This document shows positions 49,931 to 61,424 of a stretch of 64,000 bases of DNA, piece after piece. The notes below the pieces were generated by a model that made no database searches, had not been told where the DNA came from, and saw only the letters and a list, made by a program, of their open reading frames with translations. The position numbers and the translations under genes were made by a program. The stretch comes from Capitulum mitella (taxonomy: Eukaryota; Arthropoda; Thecostraca; Pollicipedomorpha; Pollicipedidae): the NCBI GenBank assembly GCA_030062745.1, contig CP099846.1, positions 29,781,201 through 29,845,200 of the forward strand, in the 5' to 3' direction. Within the stretch, counting starts at the first letter, position 1. Each line of letters begins with the position of its first letter.

Positions 49931-51083
49931 ACGATGGTCGTAAACGTCGGCCATTTATCGAAAAGTTGAGAAAATGAAACAGTGACGAGGTGGTCGCGCG
50001 ATTATGGCCTTTAGTGGAACGATTGGTCTTTGGCCGGTACCATGCGACGTCATTCTCCGTCCCCGGAGTGTGGCGTCGTAACGCTGGAAAATGCGGGCGC
50101 CGGCGCGGTCGTTCCGATATGCTCCTACGCACCAGACACGCCAAAACGCTCCTTCACTACTAAAGGGACGCTAGTGTAAACTTACCGTAACTCAGCGCTC
50201 TTCTTCAGCTGTCCAGTCGTACAAAACAAAACAAAAAATGAGAGAGGAGCTGTGACAAGACTGGCCTTTATTGCTGCACCATGACTGTCAAGTGCCTGTC
50301 TTCACCACGTATACATTGTGTACTTAATCGTCGCCGGCGTTCGCTGTTTGGACATCTTCAGCCGTACGGGATGTCCAAACAGTATGTCCAAACAGATGAC
50401 CGTACGGGCGTACAGGTTGGTACGACCACCCTGCACGCCCCCCCCCCCCTCCCCCAGCCATTTCCAGACCAGACATTCTAGGATGATGAAATAGAAACGT
50501 GCATACGGCTTGATCTTATAGCTACGCGGTGATACACCTTTTATCACTTTTCCCAGGCGGTCTCAAATGAGGGTACATCAGTGGATTCTGGCTTTCATTG
50601 GATGCTGTGGAACGAAACCTGTGTTTTTAAGGGGTCTAAAACAATTCATTTTGATAAAGGAGGACGCGAACTATTGTTCTTACGCGATTAGGGGTGACCG
50701 ATTACATCGTGAATTACTCCGGATGTCAGTAAATTGTTTAGAAACATTAGTGACCTCCATTTATAATTTTGGCCTAAGATGACCGTGACCCAAGAACTAC
50801 GCTGATGAGATCATTGACACCAGGGTTTGACACTCGTTTATAAGATCTATTAAGACCTAGTACCGTAAATTGCCTGAAAATTTTATCGTACGATGGGAAA
50901 TTCGCCATGGAGTGATTTCTGGATGATATGCCTTCGGGAAAAAGTCATAGGTCAGTGACCTGTCAGGGTACTGATCCAGGCTTGTAGGCAATATGTAATA
51001 AGGCTCAACACTCAGGCAAACTTTTAGAGTGATCATAGCAGTCATTCTGGGGTAACGTCAAGGGTTGCGCCAACTGGCGAGGG
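49931..51083. mobile_element. CpG-rich insertion in Ran intron 3, ending in a TTAA-type terminus
   Basis: Intron 3 is CpG-free by eye from 49271 to about 49930. It then becomes CpG-rich until about 51095, where CpG-poor intron resumes before the exon. The right edge reads GGCGAGGGTTAA (TTAA at 51084-51087). Its reverse complement, TTAACCCTCGCC, is exactly the terminus of the elements at 56794 and 57992. The left edge shows no clear TTAA and may be mutated. The segment carries a perfect IR1 AGGTCA palindrome at 50949-50961 and a long C run. No ORF for a transposase is visible. Confidence 0.5.
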
Positions 51084-51201
51084 TTAACACGACCTTTATT
51101 TCCCTTCAGGCACTGTGCATTGCAGTTTGTACAGGACTGAAGGTATCAGTGAATCTTTCCTCCAGTTTTTATGGTTTGTTTTTCATCCTGTTTCCTTGCA
51201 G

Positions 51202-51417
51202 TACTACGACATTTCGGCCAAGTCTAACTACAACTTCGAGAAGCCTTTTCTGTGGCTGGCACGGAAGCTGATCGGCGACCCGAACCTGGAGTTCGTGGCG
51301 ATGCCGGCGCTGGAGCCGCCAGAAGTCCAGATGGACCCCCAGTGGCAGAAGCAAATCGAGAGCGAGCTGAAGGTGGCCACCGAGACGGCGCTACCCGAGG
51401 ACGACGAGGATCTCTGA
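51202..51417 (+). CDS. Ran: Ran coding exon 3 (residues 145-215, stop)
   Basis: The exon begins after TTTCCTTGCAG. It contains the G5 motif SAK at residues 149-151, the Ran-specific C-terminal linker and helix, and the acidic tail ending DDEDL, which in the family packs against the G domain in the GDP form and is displaced for RanBP1 binding. Base composition changes abruptly: this exon and the following UTR are GC- and CpG-rich, whereas the preceding coding exons are not. The stop is TGA at 51415-51417. Confidence 0.95.
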   Translation, partial: YYDISAKSNYNFEKPFLWLARKLIGDPNLEFVAMPALEPPEVQMDPQWQKQIESELKVATETALPEDDEDL

Positions 51418-51720
51418 TCGTCGCCGTCGCCACCGCTGCCATTGTCTGGTCCGACGTGCCCGTTGCCGCCCCACGCTCGCTGTTCCCACCGCGGACGGAC
51501 GCCGGTACCTCCACAGCTCGCTGTCGCGCCACGTGCTCTCTTGATCCTTGCGTCAGGTTATCAACCCCTAAGTTGATTTTTGGGTTCCTGCGTGCTTCTG
51601 CAAAGTCTGGAGCGAGTATTCTTGTAAGTCTCGCTGTAACCTGCGCGATCTGTTGTTGCGATTGGACATTCGTGTTTTCGATAGCCGGGCCAACGATGGC
51701 CAAATAAACAATGTGATTTG
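51418..51720 (+). other. Ran: Ran 3' UTR
   Basis: A GC-rich 3' UTR of about 300 bases runs to just beyond a canonical AATAAA signal at 51703-51708. No coding potential belongs here. The opposite-strand ORFs are shadows of the GC-rich composition. The cleavage site is inferred to lie about 15-25 bases after the signal. Confidence 0.6.
51703..51708 (+). terminator. Ran polyadenylation signal AATAAA
   Basis: A canonical hexamer 286 bases after the Ran stop codon, followed by a GT-containing stretch. It is the first such hexamer downstream of the stop. Confidence 0.6.
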
Positions 51721-52044
51721 GACGTAGACCTTTGCACGTAAAATGTGATTGGCGAGGAAGCGTATCTGGGTCGCCGCACTGGTTAACGGCCGCGTCTTTG
51801 ATGAAGAGGATTCAGCTGAACTTCATGGCTCATGGCTATTCGATGCTACGAATCCACGTTGCCCGGTGTTGGAGCAGATAGTTGCAGAAAGTAAGAATCC
51901 TCGTGAATGGCTGTGGGTTGGGTTTGGCCTGGTGTCAGTGCCAATACCTGCGCAGTGCTTACAGTCTAATGCAAGGAGGGTAGGTATTTAGGTAATGTGC
52001 TCCAAAACATCAGCGTATACAATCGAGCACATGGGTGTCATCAC

Positions 52045-52200
52045 CATGGGGGAGGGGGAGCTGTAGGGTTCATGTCCTCTTCAGTTCGAGAAAAAGGGAT
52101 TTTGTCACCCGCATTGTGGTCGATGAGTTTTAAAAATTCCCGTTGAAAAATATGGTTTTGGGTCAGATTGTTCCTCTTTTGATTCTGATTCCTCTCTTCT
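52045..52200. repeat. Repeat shared with 59300-59455
   Basis: Both have a G run followed by a CATG..CTTCT block, TTTTGTCA, CCCGTTGAAAAAT or CCCATTGAAAAGT, then a GGTCAGATTGT-like or GGCTAGATTGT phrase. Probably part of a further dispersed family. Confidence 0.45.
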
Positions 52201-53514
52201 TTCCGCCGTGCCCATTTCCCGGTGCGTGGCTGCACCTATGGTCAGGTACGCCGTGACAACACGGCATGAGTTCAGAAGAATTGCGGATAACGACCGGGTC
52301 GTTCCTGGACAAATATCGAAATTGGAAGCGATCTGGCAGCTCGAGTCCAATGTATGGCGCATTTGTCTCAGTCTGGGAGTGGCGCACTTTATTGCCTGCT
52401 TCGAGATGAGTCATACGTTGGTGGCGGGTGGCGGAAGTACTACGTTCGGTGAAGTCTAGGTCTGAGAACAGTGGGAGCTGTAAATAAATAGGTAATGATT
52501 TTACACGCACACGCACCATAGCGCATTCCGCTCTGAGGTTTCCGTCTGGAACGACCGTACTGTGTAGAGAGTAGATTTGGCTACGTTGTTTTGGACGAAC
52601 GTATCCCGAAGTTGTGTTTGCGTGGGATTTAACTCAAGGCCATAAAGAAACTGACTAGAATACCATCAGCTGCAGATCTGTATTGGGTCGAACCTTGTGC
52701 TTAACTCTGCAAAACTTGTTCTCTTCTTATTGTGGCGTTTCTTAAGGTTCATTTGACTGATCCCTGTGAACTGTTCCGTCGATTCCTGTCAACAGTAGGC
52801 TTACACCCTAGACACTTGGTGACCTGCAATGGAGGTGCAATAGGTGTAGGCACAGTACAGATGTGGTCAGTTGTCACTTCGTAAAAATGCAGTTTTGGGA
52901 GACAACTGTACCTGTTGTCTACAGTCAGCTCCCAACTGTAGACAACTCCGTTGGGAGACATCTCTTTTGCAAAACAACTCTTGGTTGTCTCCTTGGGTTT
53001 TGATAGACATTTCTTAGCAGTTATCACTACCATATTACTGCTGAGATCTATTGTTTAAATAATGTTAGGTTTCTTGTCTATGTAAAAGAAAGCTGGTAAA
53101 TATCTGCTTTCTCATGCTGGTTTCAGTTTTATTTGTATATGGCAAACCTGTTGTGAAGGGATGTGCACCAAACACCCACACTGCAAAGCACAGCATGTGC
53201 GAGCCTAAGGTGCACTTTGGTCATTGAGAACATGTCTGGTGCATGCCTGGACCAATATCCTGCACTTGTGGCAAACATGCTATTCAAGTATTGCATGCCC
53301 AGGGAAATTTAGTCATTTCAGTTCTGTGCAGTGCCACTTTTGCTTGTTAGGCTCTGTTTTAGTGCCAAAAAGGTAGCTTATGACTAATCAGATTGATAAA
53401 GCTAACTGAAAAGGGAGAGCAGTAATATGCTTTTACATCCAATTCTTGTAAAGAGCACACCAATTTTGCAGCCATCTGAGGCTTATAAGGTTATAAAATG
53501 TGCCCATAACAGAA
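52201..53514. other. Intergenic DNA between Ran and GOLGA7
   Basis: Becomes CpG-poor from about 52640. A hairpin pairs TTGTCTACAGT (52915-52925) with 52935-52945. A donor-like GTAATG at 52492 is a weak alternative for a GOLGA7 first exon. Confidence 0.35.
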
Positions 53515-53909
53515 CTGCCGTCCAAAGGTAAAACAGGGTATGTTCAATTTTTGGCCAAAATATGATTTTTATATCACTAGATTCGTAACAACGAAGCGCA
53601 TCTACTGGTAGCAACGAAAAATTTGTCTTGTTTGTACCTAAAAAATTCCCTATTTGTACCCAGGCGACTGTGAGCATCAGCCATGATGGCAAAAAAGGAG
53701 ATGGGTTTTTCTTAACATTAAGCAGAACTGGGAACTTTCTGTTAGCAGGATAAGATTTATTATGCTTTATTGATTTCAGTGATGTGTAATTTGCCCATTA
53801 ACATGTATCACAATCCTCAAAATTCATCCAAATGCCAAAATGGTTCTCCTGCACAATTTTTTTTTCTGTCAGAAATCATAACATACCCTTTTTTACCTTT
53901 GGACGGCAG
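53515..53909. mobile_element. MITE with 30-bp terminal inverted repeats
   Basis: The left end CTGCCGTCCAAAGGTAAAA (from 53515) and the complement of the right end (to 53909) match over 30 bases with one mismatch. Flanking AGAA on both sides could be a 4-bp target duplication. At 395 bp with no ORF, it is a non-autonomous DNA transposon of uncertain superfamily. Confidence 0.75.
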
Positions 53910-54435
53910 AGAACCTACAAATACCTAAGAATAAAAGCACAAATGCACCATTCCGGCTAAAGGTAAGTTTCTGCCTGACGAAATCACAAACAATCCTTTA
54001 TATAATTGCCACCAATGTAAAGAATGTATCATCCTGTTTCTAACCATACTTTCCACTACTTGATTTTCTAAAAAATAACAACAAAATTGTAACAACAACG
54101 TACCACACAGTAATGCCGTGCTGCAGTCGACTGGTGGAGAACAACATTATTCTGCCGCGGAAAATGTAGTCCCGCCAAGGTTAAGGTTATTGACGTCAAG
54201 AAATTGTAGACCCTGCATGCATCTTCAAGCGATTAATGACATCATATATGTGAAAATTCTATTCTGTTGCCACAAACTGAACTTGGAGGAACTGCTGAAT
54301 TATTACATCGTTATATTATTGTATTAGATAATTGTTGGGATATCTCATATCAGTATTATTACATTATGACATTTAATGCTCATTAGATTACATTAGGTTG
54401 CTAGGTTGGGTTGTGCTGGGCTAGGTTAGATAAAG

Positions 54436-54515
54436 TTAGGTTAGGTTAGGTTAGATTAGATTAGATTAGATTAGATTAGATTAGGTTAGGTTAGGTTAGG
54501 TTAGGTTAGGTTAGG
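54436..54515. repeat. Interstitial (TTAGG)n telomere-type array
   Basis: Sixteen pentamers: three TTAGG, six TTAGA, seven TTAGG, with degenerate TTAGG-like words on both sides. TTAGG is the canonical arthropod telomere unit. The internal TTAGA block shows local homogenisation of a variant. Confidence 0.92.
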
Positions 54516-54724
54516 TTACTATGTTAGGTTGGGGTAAATTTTTATTTATTGTTTTATTTCACTTCCTAATATTTTCCAGTTTTGTTCTGTGATTTCTTTT
54601 TCAGATATTTTATTTCACTGCTTTTTATTTCTATTTTGTGTTTTTTAAATTGCAGCTTCACTTTTCCATCTTTGTAATCTTTTTGTTTGTTATTATTTTT
54701 GTTTGTTGTTATTGTTACCACTAC

Positions 54725-54726
<2 letters not shown>

Positions 54727-54762
<36 letters not shown>
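54727..54762. repeat. (TTA)n microsatellite
   Basis: Twelve uninterrupted TTA/ATT trinucleotides. Confidence 0.95.
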
Positions 54763-54763
<1 letters not shown>

Positions 54764-54839
54764 CAACAATTAACTTTTTTATTTTGAAGATAATTTATAT
54801 CACATTAGTTATTCCCCCAACCCTTTTTATTACGCTTCA

Positions 54840-55011
54840 TTGGACCTTGAGGCCGACCGACGACCAATCAACGTCAGATCTCACGTAAACAAACTATTTA
54901 ATGCAGAAACGTCAAAAATCCCTACCCGAGCATCTGGCGGTTAGCATACCAGGGACGACGCAATCTGTTTCGGGGAAATAATGTGTGTTTCAGGTTTTTC
55001 CGGCTGAAATC
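54840..55011 (+). promoter_or_regulatory. GOLGA7: Probable GOLGA7 promoter and non-coding exon 1
   Basis: A short CpG-rich island stands out in CpG-poor surroundings. It holds a CCAAT box at 54864-54868 and ends with a strong GTAAGT donor at 55012. Downstream, CpG-poor intron-like DNA (broken by a transposon-rich block) runs to the acceptor at 60525 just before the ATG exon. This makes it the best candidate for the GOLGA7 5' exon, with an intron of about 5.5 kb. A weaker alternative donor is at 52492. No transcript evidence is available. Confidence 0.4.
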
Positions 55012-56107
55012 GTAAGTAGTGCTTATCAGTACTGCATTTGAAGCGCCATGCAACCACTGCTACGATTATTTTCCCCCCCAAAGTAAGTGCTCGGTCAAAA
55101 TCTTACTGTTGACCACCATTTCTCCCAACTTGCCAGCTTTTAGCTACTTTCCTCTAAAACAAGTCCCATGATTTATGGTACACATTTAAATATCAAAATC
55201 CAGCACAGGAGAAAATTACAGTATTAAAGGTTGACTTGTTTGTGCCAGCGGACATCTCAAAATCACTGAATCAGCATGATTCTCAGTAATGTGTAATCAA
55301 ACATAATTTTCCACTGTGAAATTTATCAAATGTGGTGATAATTTAGAAACTATTGAATATGAGAGTTTTGGAGCACTTTTTCTCCTCATTTTACCTGCTT
55401 GTGCACATCTTTTTGTCCTTCAGTGAATTTGTTGTTTTCTGAGCCATTTTTTAGTGATGGCACACACTGAGCATGCCTGAATATCTGAGTACATCCCAAG
55501 GCCACTCTGTGCATGCCCAAGCCAGCAGCTGTCTGGTGCTCGGACAAAATCTTGTAGAAACCTATAGTGGTTTGCAGGCTGGCCATACATAGGATTTTTG
55601 CATGAAATGTAATGGATTGGAGTATCTTAACTGCTAGTTTGATTGCATGTTTGTTTTGCAGTTAAACTATTCTGATGTAAGAGTCCTCCACAATGTATTT
55701 GAGCTTGAAAACATTTCCAGGGTGACGTTTCCTGTTTGTAAGGTTACAGAATAAGTGGATTTTATTTTGTTGTGGGAGCCAGTTAATTAGCTCTTGCTAG
55801 CTGCCATCAGCAACCTGAGTCAGATTTTTGGTCTAAGGAAACATGAACAGTGTTGCTTGTAATGGTGTTGTTTTCATGCATGCTTCTGCCTTGTATTGAA
55901 GAGAATCTTACTCAACACAAGTTTTAACCCAGCACCACCTGGTGTTTTTCCACAGGTCTCCACAGAAGTAATGTTAGGTTTTAGGATGTGGTAAACCGGC
56001 GATAGCTCCGGTGTTTATGGTGCTAATGTAATGTAATTTGAGCAGCTGTCTGCCACGACGTACCCGTAATAACTTCAGACCTGTGTTTCATATGTTAATT
56101 TCATGCC
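55012..56107 (+). other. CpG-poor sequence, probable GOLGA7 intron
   Basis: No ORF of interest. CpG is scarce from about 55100, like the Ran introns. It ends at a 22-base A run (56108-56129), beyond which CpG-rich repeat DNA starts. Confidence 0.4.
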
Positions 56108-56789
56108 AAAAAAAAAAAAAAAAAAAAAATATTTACGCTCGGTAGTTGGGGACGTTGGGCGGGTTTCTTAGTTCCGCCACTGCGCTAACCCTCTCGGCTC
56201 TCAAACTGGTAAGATCAGTTGCGTTGTGAATGGGATACTGGGTAGAGGGTATGAGGAGGGAGTGCATCTTGGTCACATGACATGTTCTGCCAGGGCTGTG
56301 AGGGCGTCGTGGAGACTGACCAGGCCGTGTCCGACCCGCAGTCCTTTCCAAACAGGCAGTTTTTTCACCTGATTGGATTTGAACCTTGATTGTATTTCGA
56401 CCCGAGAAATGACGGCTGAGCGATTTCTGAGCAGTAGCGTTGAAAATAACTTGCACACGAGTGAACGGTTCATATTGTGTACACAGGAAGCCTTTATGAT
56501 AATTATATGGTGGATGCCATTGCCAGGGCAGTTATTGGTAATGACACGAGGTTAAACGGACATATATTGCGTTTATTTACACGGGAGCACTTAACTCGCC
56601 GGAATATATTGCGGCATATATACACATGCATTACTAAGACCGGAACTTTGCATCTCTTGGGTGGGGGGCACCCCTCATTGTTCTGCTGACCTCCCAATGT
56701 TAAGCTTCCCTTCCCCCAATGCTGAGCTGGGCCCCCTCACGGTGTGGAACTTGTCCCCCAATATTTTGTCAGTTTGCAGTGAGAAGAAC

Positions 56790-57991
56790 TTAACCCTCGC
56801 CGGACGACGGGGGTGGATGCCACCCCCAAGCATTGTTTTCGGGACCACGGCAAAACGGCGTACGACTGCGCCGTGAACTTTGGCATAGCTGCCGACACAT
56901 TCATTGCAAGTGTCTTGAAAAAAAGAGTGACCCCATTTTGTGTCAGGGCACCGAGTCATGGCGTTATTACTGAAAGTTTGTAAGTAAGTTTGTAAGTTTG
57001 TAAGTAAGTAAGTAAGTTTGTAAGTTTGAAAGTAGAAAGCGACTTGTGCGCCGAATATCGATTTCTTTACTGTTTTGGGGCATGCATAAACGGCAAATGG
57101 CGGGCATGGAATCAGTTCAGAATGGTAGTCCACATGAGAGCAGGCCATTTTAGATAGCCCAATCACTTTTTAAAGGTGAAACGAGGTCAGTGACCTTAGG
57201 TGACCTTTTCTAGCCTTAGAATGTTCCTACGCAATTTTTTTTTTGGGGGGGGGACGATTTTAGGCCTATTTGGCCCCAAATGTGTCGTGTTTAACTGGGG
57301 AAAATCAATTTGTAGTTTCCAAACATAAAGTTTGGCCTGACCTAGGAGGTCACTGGCCGACTTGATGGAGTTGACACGGTGACCATTGGATTTCTTGGAC
57401 ATGCGGCCATCGATTTCTTCTTGTCCCGAGGCGCTAGCTCAGTTAGGGGCGAAATGGCGAGGAAGGTGCCTACCGGCGATGGTTAAAGAAGCGTAAGAAT
57501 TAATGCTGTGGATGTTGGAAAACACAGATATGCATACCCTATCCATGTCAGACATTTGAAGTGGCGTCAAGATAATGCAAACAGAAAAGAACAAATGGTA
57601 GGTCAGTAATCCGTTCCCGATCCGCTGAGCCCGGGATGACAAGTCGGAGCGTAACGTTTGACACCATGGTGTCACTAGCACAGATTCACTCACGTCACCG
57701 ATGTCTTCTGTTGGATGGCTTTGCATAACTGCAACTTCTGTTTAACTTGGCTATGTCTGAACCGTTCGCGCAGATTACCAATGGCGTATAAACATATATC
57801 CAAGGGTTCATGTATGACACCATATTTGTATAACCTGACCTAGCATGGAAATTATTTTGATATCAGAATATGTGAAATTGATTGCTGAACAGGTACTGAA
57901 AATTTGGTTTGGCTGGCTCCAACTGTTAAGAACTTATTAAAGAAGAACCGAGGGGTGCCCCATTTGACACCCCCAGGCGGTGCCAGGTTAA
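56790..57991. mobile_element. TTAA-type non-autonomous element, family 3, copy 1
   Basis: The element 56794-57987 lies between TTAA at 56790-56793 and 57988-57991. The left end CCCTCGCCGG is followed by a GGGGGTGG-ATG-CCACCCCC hairpin; the right end has a CACCCCCAGG block. A perfect IR1, AGGTCAGTGACCT, is at 57184-57196. It contains a (TAAG/TTTG)n tract at 56975-57032. No transposase. Confidence 0.6.
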
Positions 57992-59230
57992 CCCTCGCCC
58001 ATCTAGAAGGTTGATGCATCCCCCTGGGGTTTTCTGAGGATTACTTCCGAACGGTGTGTGTGATCCATCTGAATCTAGGCGTACGCCTTGGGGCTTCCTT
58101 TCCGCATCTTACGGTGACTTTTTTCCTCCTATGTTGCCATGGGAACGAGTTATGACATCACAACGGGAGCCACGTCAGCCGTTTTCGCGCGCCGACGCAG
58201 CCGGTTTATAACGGTCTCAGTTTCGTATCACTGTAAGACGGTTGGAGTGTACAAGTACAGTGAAATATATCAATCGACTCCAAATTGTATATTGTATAAG
58301 ACTATACGTTGATATGACAGGCTTATGCTCACTTTCAGGATTATCATGGGTGTAAACTGAGGTCATGAGCTGCGCGGGAAACACGCCACTTTTTATCTTT
58401 GGAAATGTGATGGAAGATAGGTATCGTAAAAGAACCAGTATATTCGGTGTGCTTGAGGTGTGAGCAATCGAATGGTATAAATTTGGCGCAATTTATCTTT
58501 TATTTCGTCAAAAGAGGGCGCAATGCAGCCAACGCCTGAGTTTTGCTTCAACGGGTGGGGCGGCGCCGGCCGCGGAGTGATGGGTCCACAATAGCAGGGC
58601 ATGCGTAAAATTAGGTTTTGTGTTGTATGTCAACTCGAAAAGTGTTTTTAAGACTTCGAAGTTACGGTTTTGAGCCAATCCGAGGTCATTCTAGGTCATT
58701 GCCTTCAGATAACCTTGGATTACCCAAGAGGATCTTTATGTGTTATTCGGCAATAGTACTTGTTCACTAAAAGGCTACATTTGACTTCATTGTGTGATGT
58801 ACAAAAATGCTTCTGCAGATCCTAGAGCGCATGCAAACCGACGACCCCGCATGACAAGGATTGACCTAACATGACCTGGATCGGACTTCATGGGTAAAAT
58901 ACAATCATGTGGGATACAGATGGACTCATAATTGATTGACAAACACTTTCGTTCCGTTTCGTTTCATCATTTGTTGTTTGGCGTTCATTTGCGCTCTAAC
59001 TCGAAAAGTTCCACTTTCTGCCAATTTTTGACGTTTGACCCAACCTGTAAGGTCATCCGTTGATCTGAAACCTGAAAAAGAGGTAACAGTCGCGAGATCT
59101 CGTCACGCGCAACACGCTGTTTTTTTCCGCGACGTTCCAGGACGCACGATGTGGAAATGGCCGGAGGGAGGGTCGTACCCCTCCCCCCATACGTCCGCGT
59201 TATGCAAAAGGCCCAATACGGACTTTCTGT
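57988..59230. mobile_element. TTAA-type element, family 3, copy 2, abutting copy 1
   Basis: Starts at the same TTAA that ends the preceding element, with terminus CCCTCGCCCATC. Its right part (58420-59230) aligns with 31656-32472. The right terminus is decayed. Contains a DR4 (AGGTCA-TTCT-AGGTCA) at 58683-58698. Confidence 0.55.
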
Positions 59231-60525
59231 TATTTTCTGAGATCTAAACTGAGATGTCCAGTTTATAACATGTACTTCTAGAAACCAACCTTAAATCTTG
59301 GGTATAAAGGCGGGGGGGGGGGATACATGACTTCTCCAATATTGGAAAGTGGGTTTTTGTCAACCAGTTTTGGTCAGATAGGGAACATTTTGCAGTGTCC
59401 CATTGAAAAGTAAGATTTTTGGCTAGATTGTACCCCCAGATTCCGATTTGTCTGCCTGCCCACTTTGTCATGTGACTACACTGCTTCATGTAACATACAT
59501 TATGGCTCAACACTGTACTTCTGGAGGCTCAAACTTCACAGTAATCCCCATGGTTACTCTCGTGCCCTGTCCACCTGTGACATATTTACAGCTGTTTTGC
59601 AAGTCCATGCAGCAATAGTGAGCAGGCTTCAGTCAATTAATGTTTTGCCTGGCACATCATATTGTCATTTACAAACTTGCATTTTTGAAGATTTTCAACC
59701 TTTTCCAGAAGGAGGAGGACCAAAAGCACCATCAGCAACATTTTTCCGATTTGGCTTTATGAAAAGTTGGCCAAGGTGAAAAGTTCCCTTTAAGTTCACT
59801 GATCCCCAAAAATGAGATGGTATGACCACTGTCATTGAAGTTTATAAAAAGGTAATCATCTGATTGCTGGTAAGTGGTATTTTAGACCATTCCATTTCAT
59901 ATGGAATTTAAAATCTTAAAAACTGTTGAACAACTATGTGCAGTACAGCATTGTGCTAAAATATTACCCGATTGAAACACACCTTCCCAAGAAAGGATTT
60001 TTGAACAGAAGCAGTACATATCAGAAAGCAGAACTCCATGGCAGGGTGCCTGAAAGGTGGAACTAAATATCATAAGGAATGTTTTTGGATTTATATGGCC
60101 TATGTGCTTTGTTTTGAATGACAAGTTGTTCTGGTGTCCATAAGTGGGGTATTTTTGTATGCAGGTGTGATATAGACTATAGATATCACCAAAAAGTTAG
60201 ATTGTGTTGTACTAAGGCATTTGATTTCTTCTAACCACTTACGAGCGTATGGATGTCAGATACTAGTGGTGCATGATACATGGGATGGTGATACCATACT
60301 TCCCTTCTATGCAGCTTTGTAGTAGAGTAATAGTGTTAGAAGTGCCTTCTAAGGTTTTTGAGATGCAGTTTTCTGGCACTGTGTGTAATATGTTGACATG
60401 TTGTTATGCACTGTTATAGATGTGGAAGGCGATGTATGATTAGTGTTAGAATGGTCTTTATGTGTGATGAAATGTTAGACATAACTAAGGTAATGTTTTG
60501 ACTGAGGCATCTGTTTTTTTTTCAG
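59231..60525 (+). other. CpG-poor sequence, probable GOLGA7 intron
   Basis: After the repeat at 59300-59455, the sequence is AT-rich and CpG-poor up to the acceptor at 60525. The 104-codon ORF at 59465 has no recognisable motif. Confidence 0.4.
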
Positions 60526-60563
60526 GATAACCAATAAATTTAGATACACCTGCTCAAATTACA

Positions 60564-60584
60564 ATGGCTTCAAAAAGTTCCAAG
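60564..60584 (+). CDS. GOLGA7: GOLGA7 coding exon 1 (residues 1-7)
   Basis: A tiny initiator exon encodes MASKSSK and ends at a GTGAGA donor. Its acceptor is a long T tract ending CAG at 60525, so 38 bases of 5' UTR precede the ATG. Phase 0 at the donor matches the acceptor at 61424 and excludes the nearby CAG at 61456. The peptide itself is too short to recognise. The assignment rests on splice signals and phase. Confidence 0.65.
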
Positions 60585-60802
60585 GTGAGAGTCTGCTTTT
60601 CCTTGGGTTTAAAGAGGGATGTCACATGGAATATGCACCACTGAGAACTGTCAAGTTTTTTTTTTGGGGGGGGGGCTGATTGACACACAACTTTGGAGGG
60701 CTAACCCATAATGCAGTTGTAATAGCATTGTACATTTTAAAGAGTTCATGGGCTTGAATCTCTCCTCCCTTGCCAGGCATGAGCCTTCTCACCCCCCCCC
60801 CC

Positions 60803-60826
60803 CACACACACACACACACACACACA
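60803..60826. repeat. (CA)n microsatellite in GOLGA7 intron
   Basis: Preceded by a C run. A dispersed-repeat margin with a G run lies at about 60661-60675. Confidence 0.9.
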
Positions 60827-61424
60827 TTGGCAGTGTCCCAGTATATGTGTGAGTTGATGCATTGACAGACAGAGATGGAGAGTATAGACCTGGGGGATGG
60901 GACGTCTTGATCTTTCCATCGTTCAGTGATATGAATCTTAGACGGATAGCAATAACTAGAAAGACACATTCTGAAATTTTGTGCATACCCTGGAAATATT
61001 TGTTGGAAATCCTCAGCCCTGTTGGCAGATGTCACTACACATTGTGTGTAGGGGTTATTGTCATTCTGTTTCTTTTGAAATATGTGGGTCAGTTCAGTAG
61101 TCTGAGTAATAAATTACATGAAGGTGTGGAATTAGGACATTGACCACGGCGAAGGCATGACCCTAATGGTGCGATGCTGTTGTTGATTCCACAGAATGTG
61201 CCAGCTTTGAAGAGAATTTCAGTTCAAAGTATTCATAAATACAAAGCTTGCGTGCAGGCAAATTCTGTATTTCCATTTGAGGAAATGGCAATGCAAGCTA
61301 AAGATGTTTGGGATTAGGCATCAGCATTGGGATGAAGCATAATGTCGTATTCCAAGTGTCAGCTGTGAAGCCGCACTGTGGGTGGTCACGATTGGCGCTG
61401 ACGGAGCGCGCTGCGCGGTTGCAG

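Noticed and set aside
51224-51707. Opposite-strand and alternative-frame ORFs over the last Ran exon
   Set aside because: Shadows of a GC-rich coding exon and UTR.
56108-56200. Poly(A) run as the tail of a retroposon
   Set aside because: A tRNA-like word (TTAGCGCAGTGG on the minus strand near 56190) lies on the wrong side and orientation for this to be its tail.
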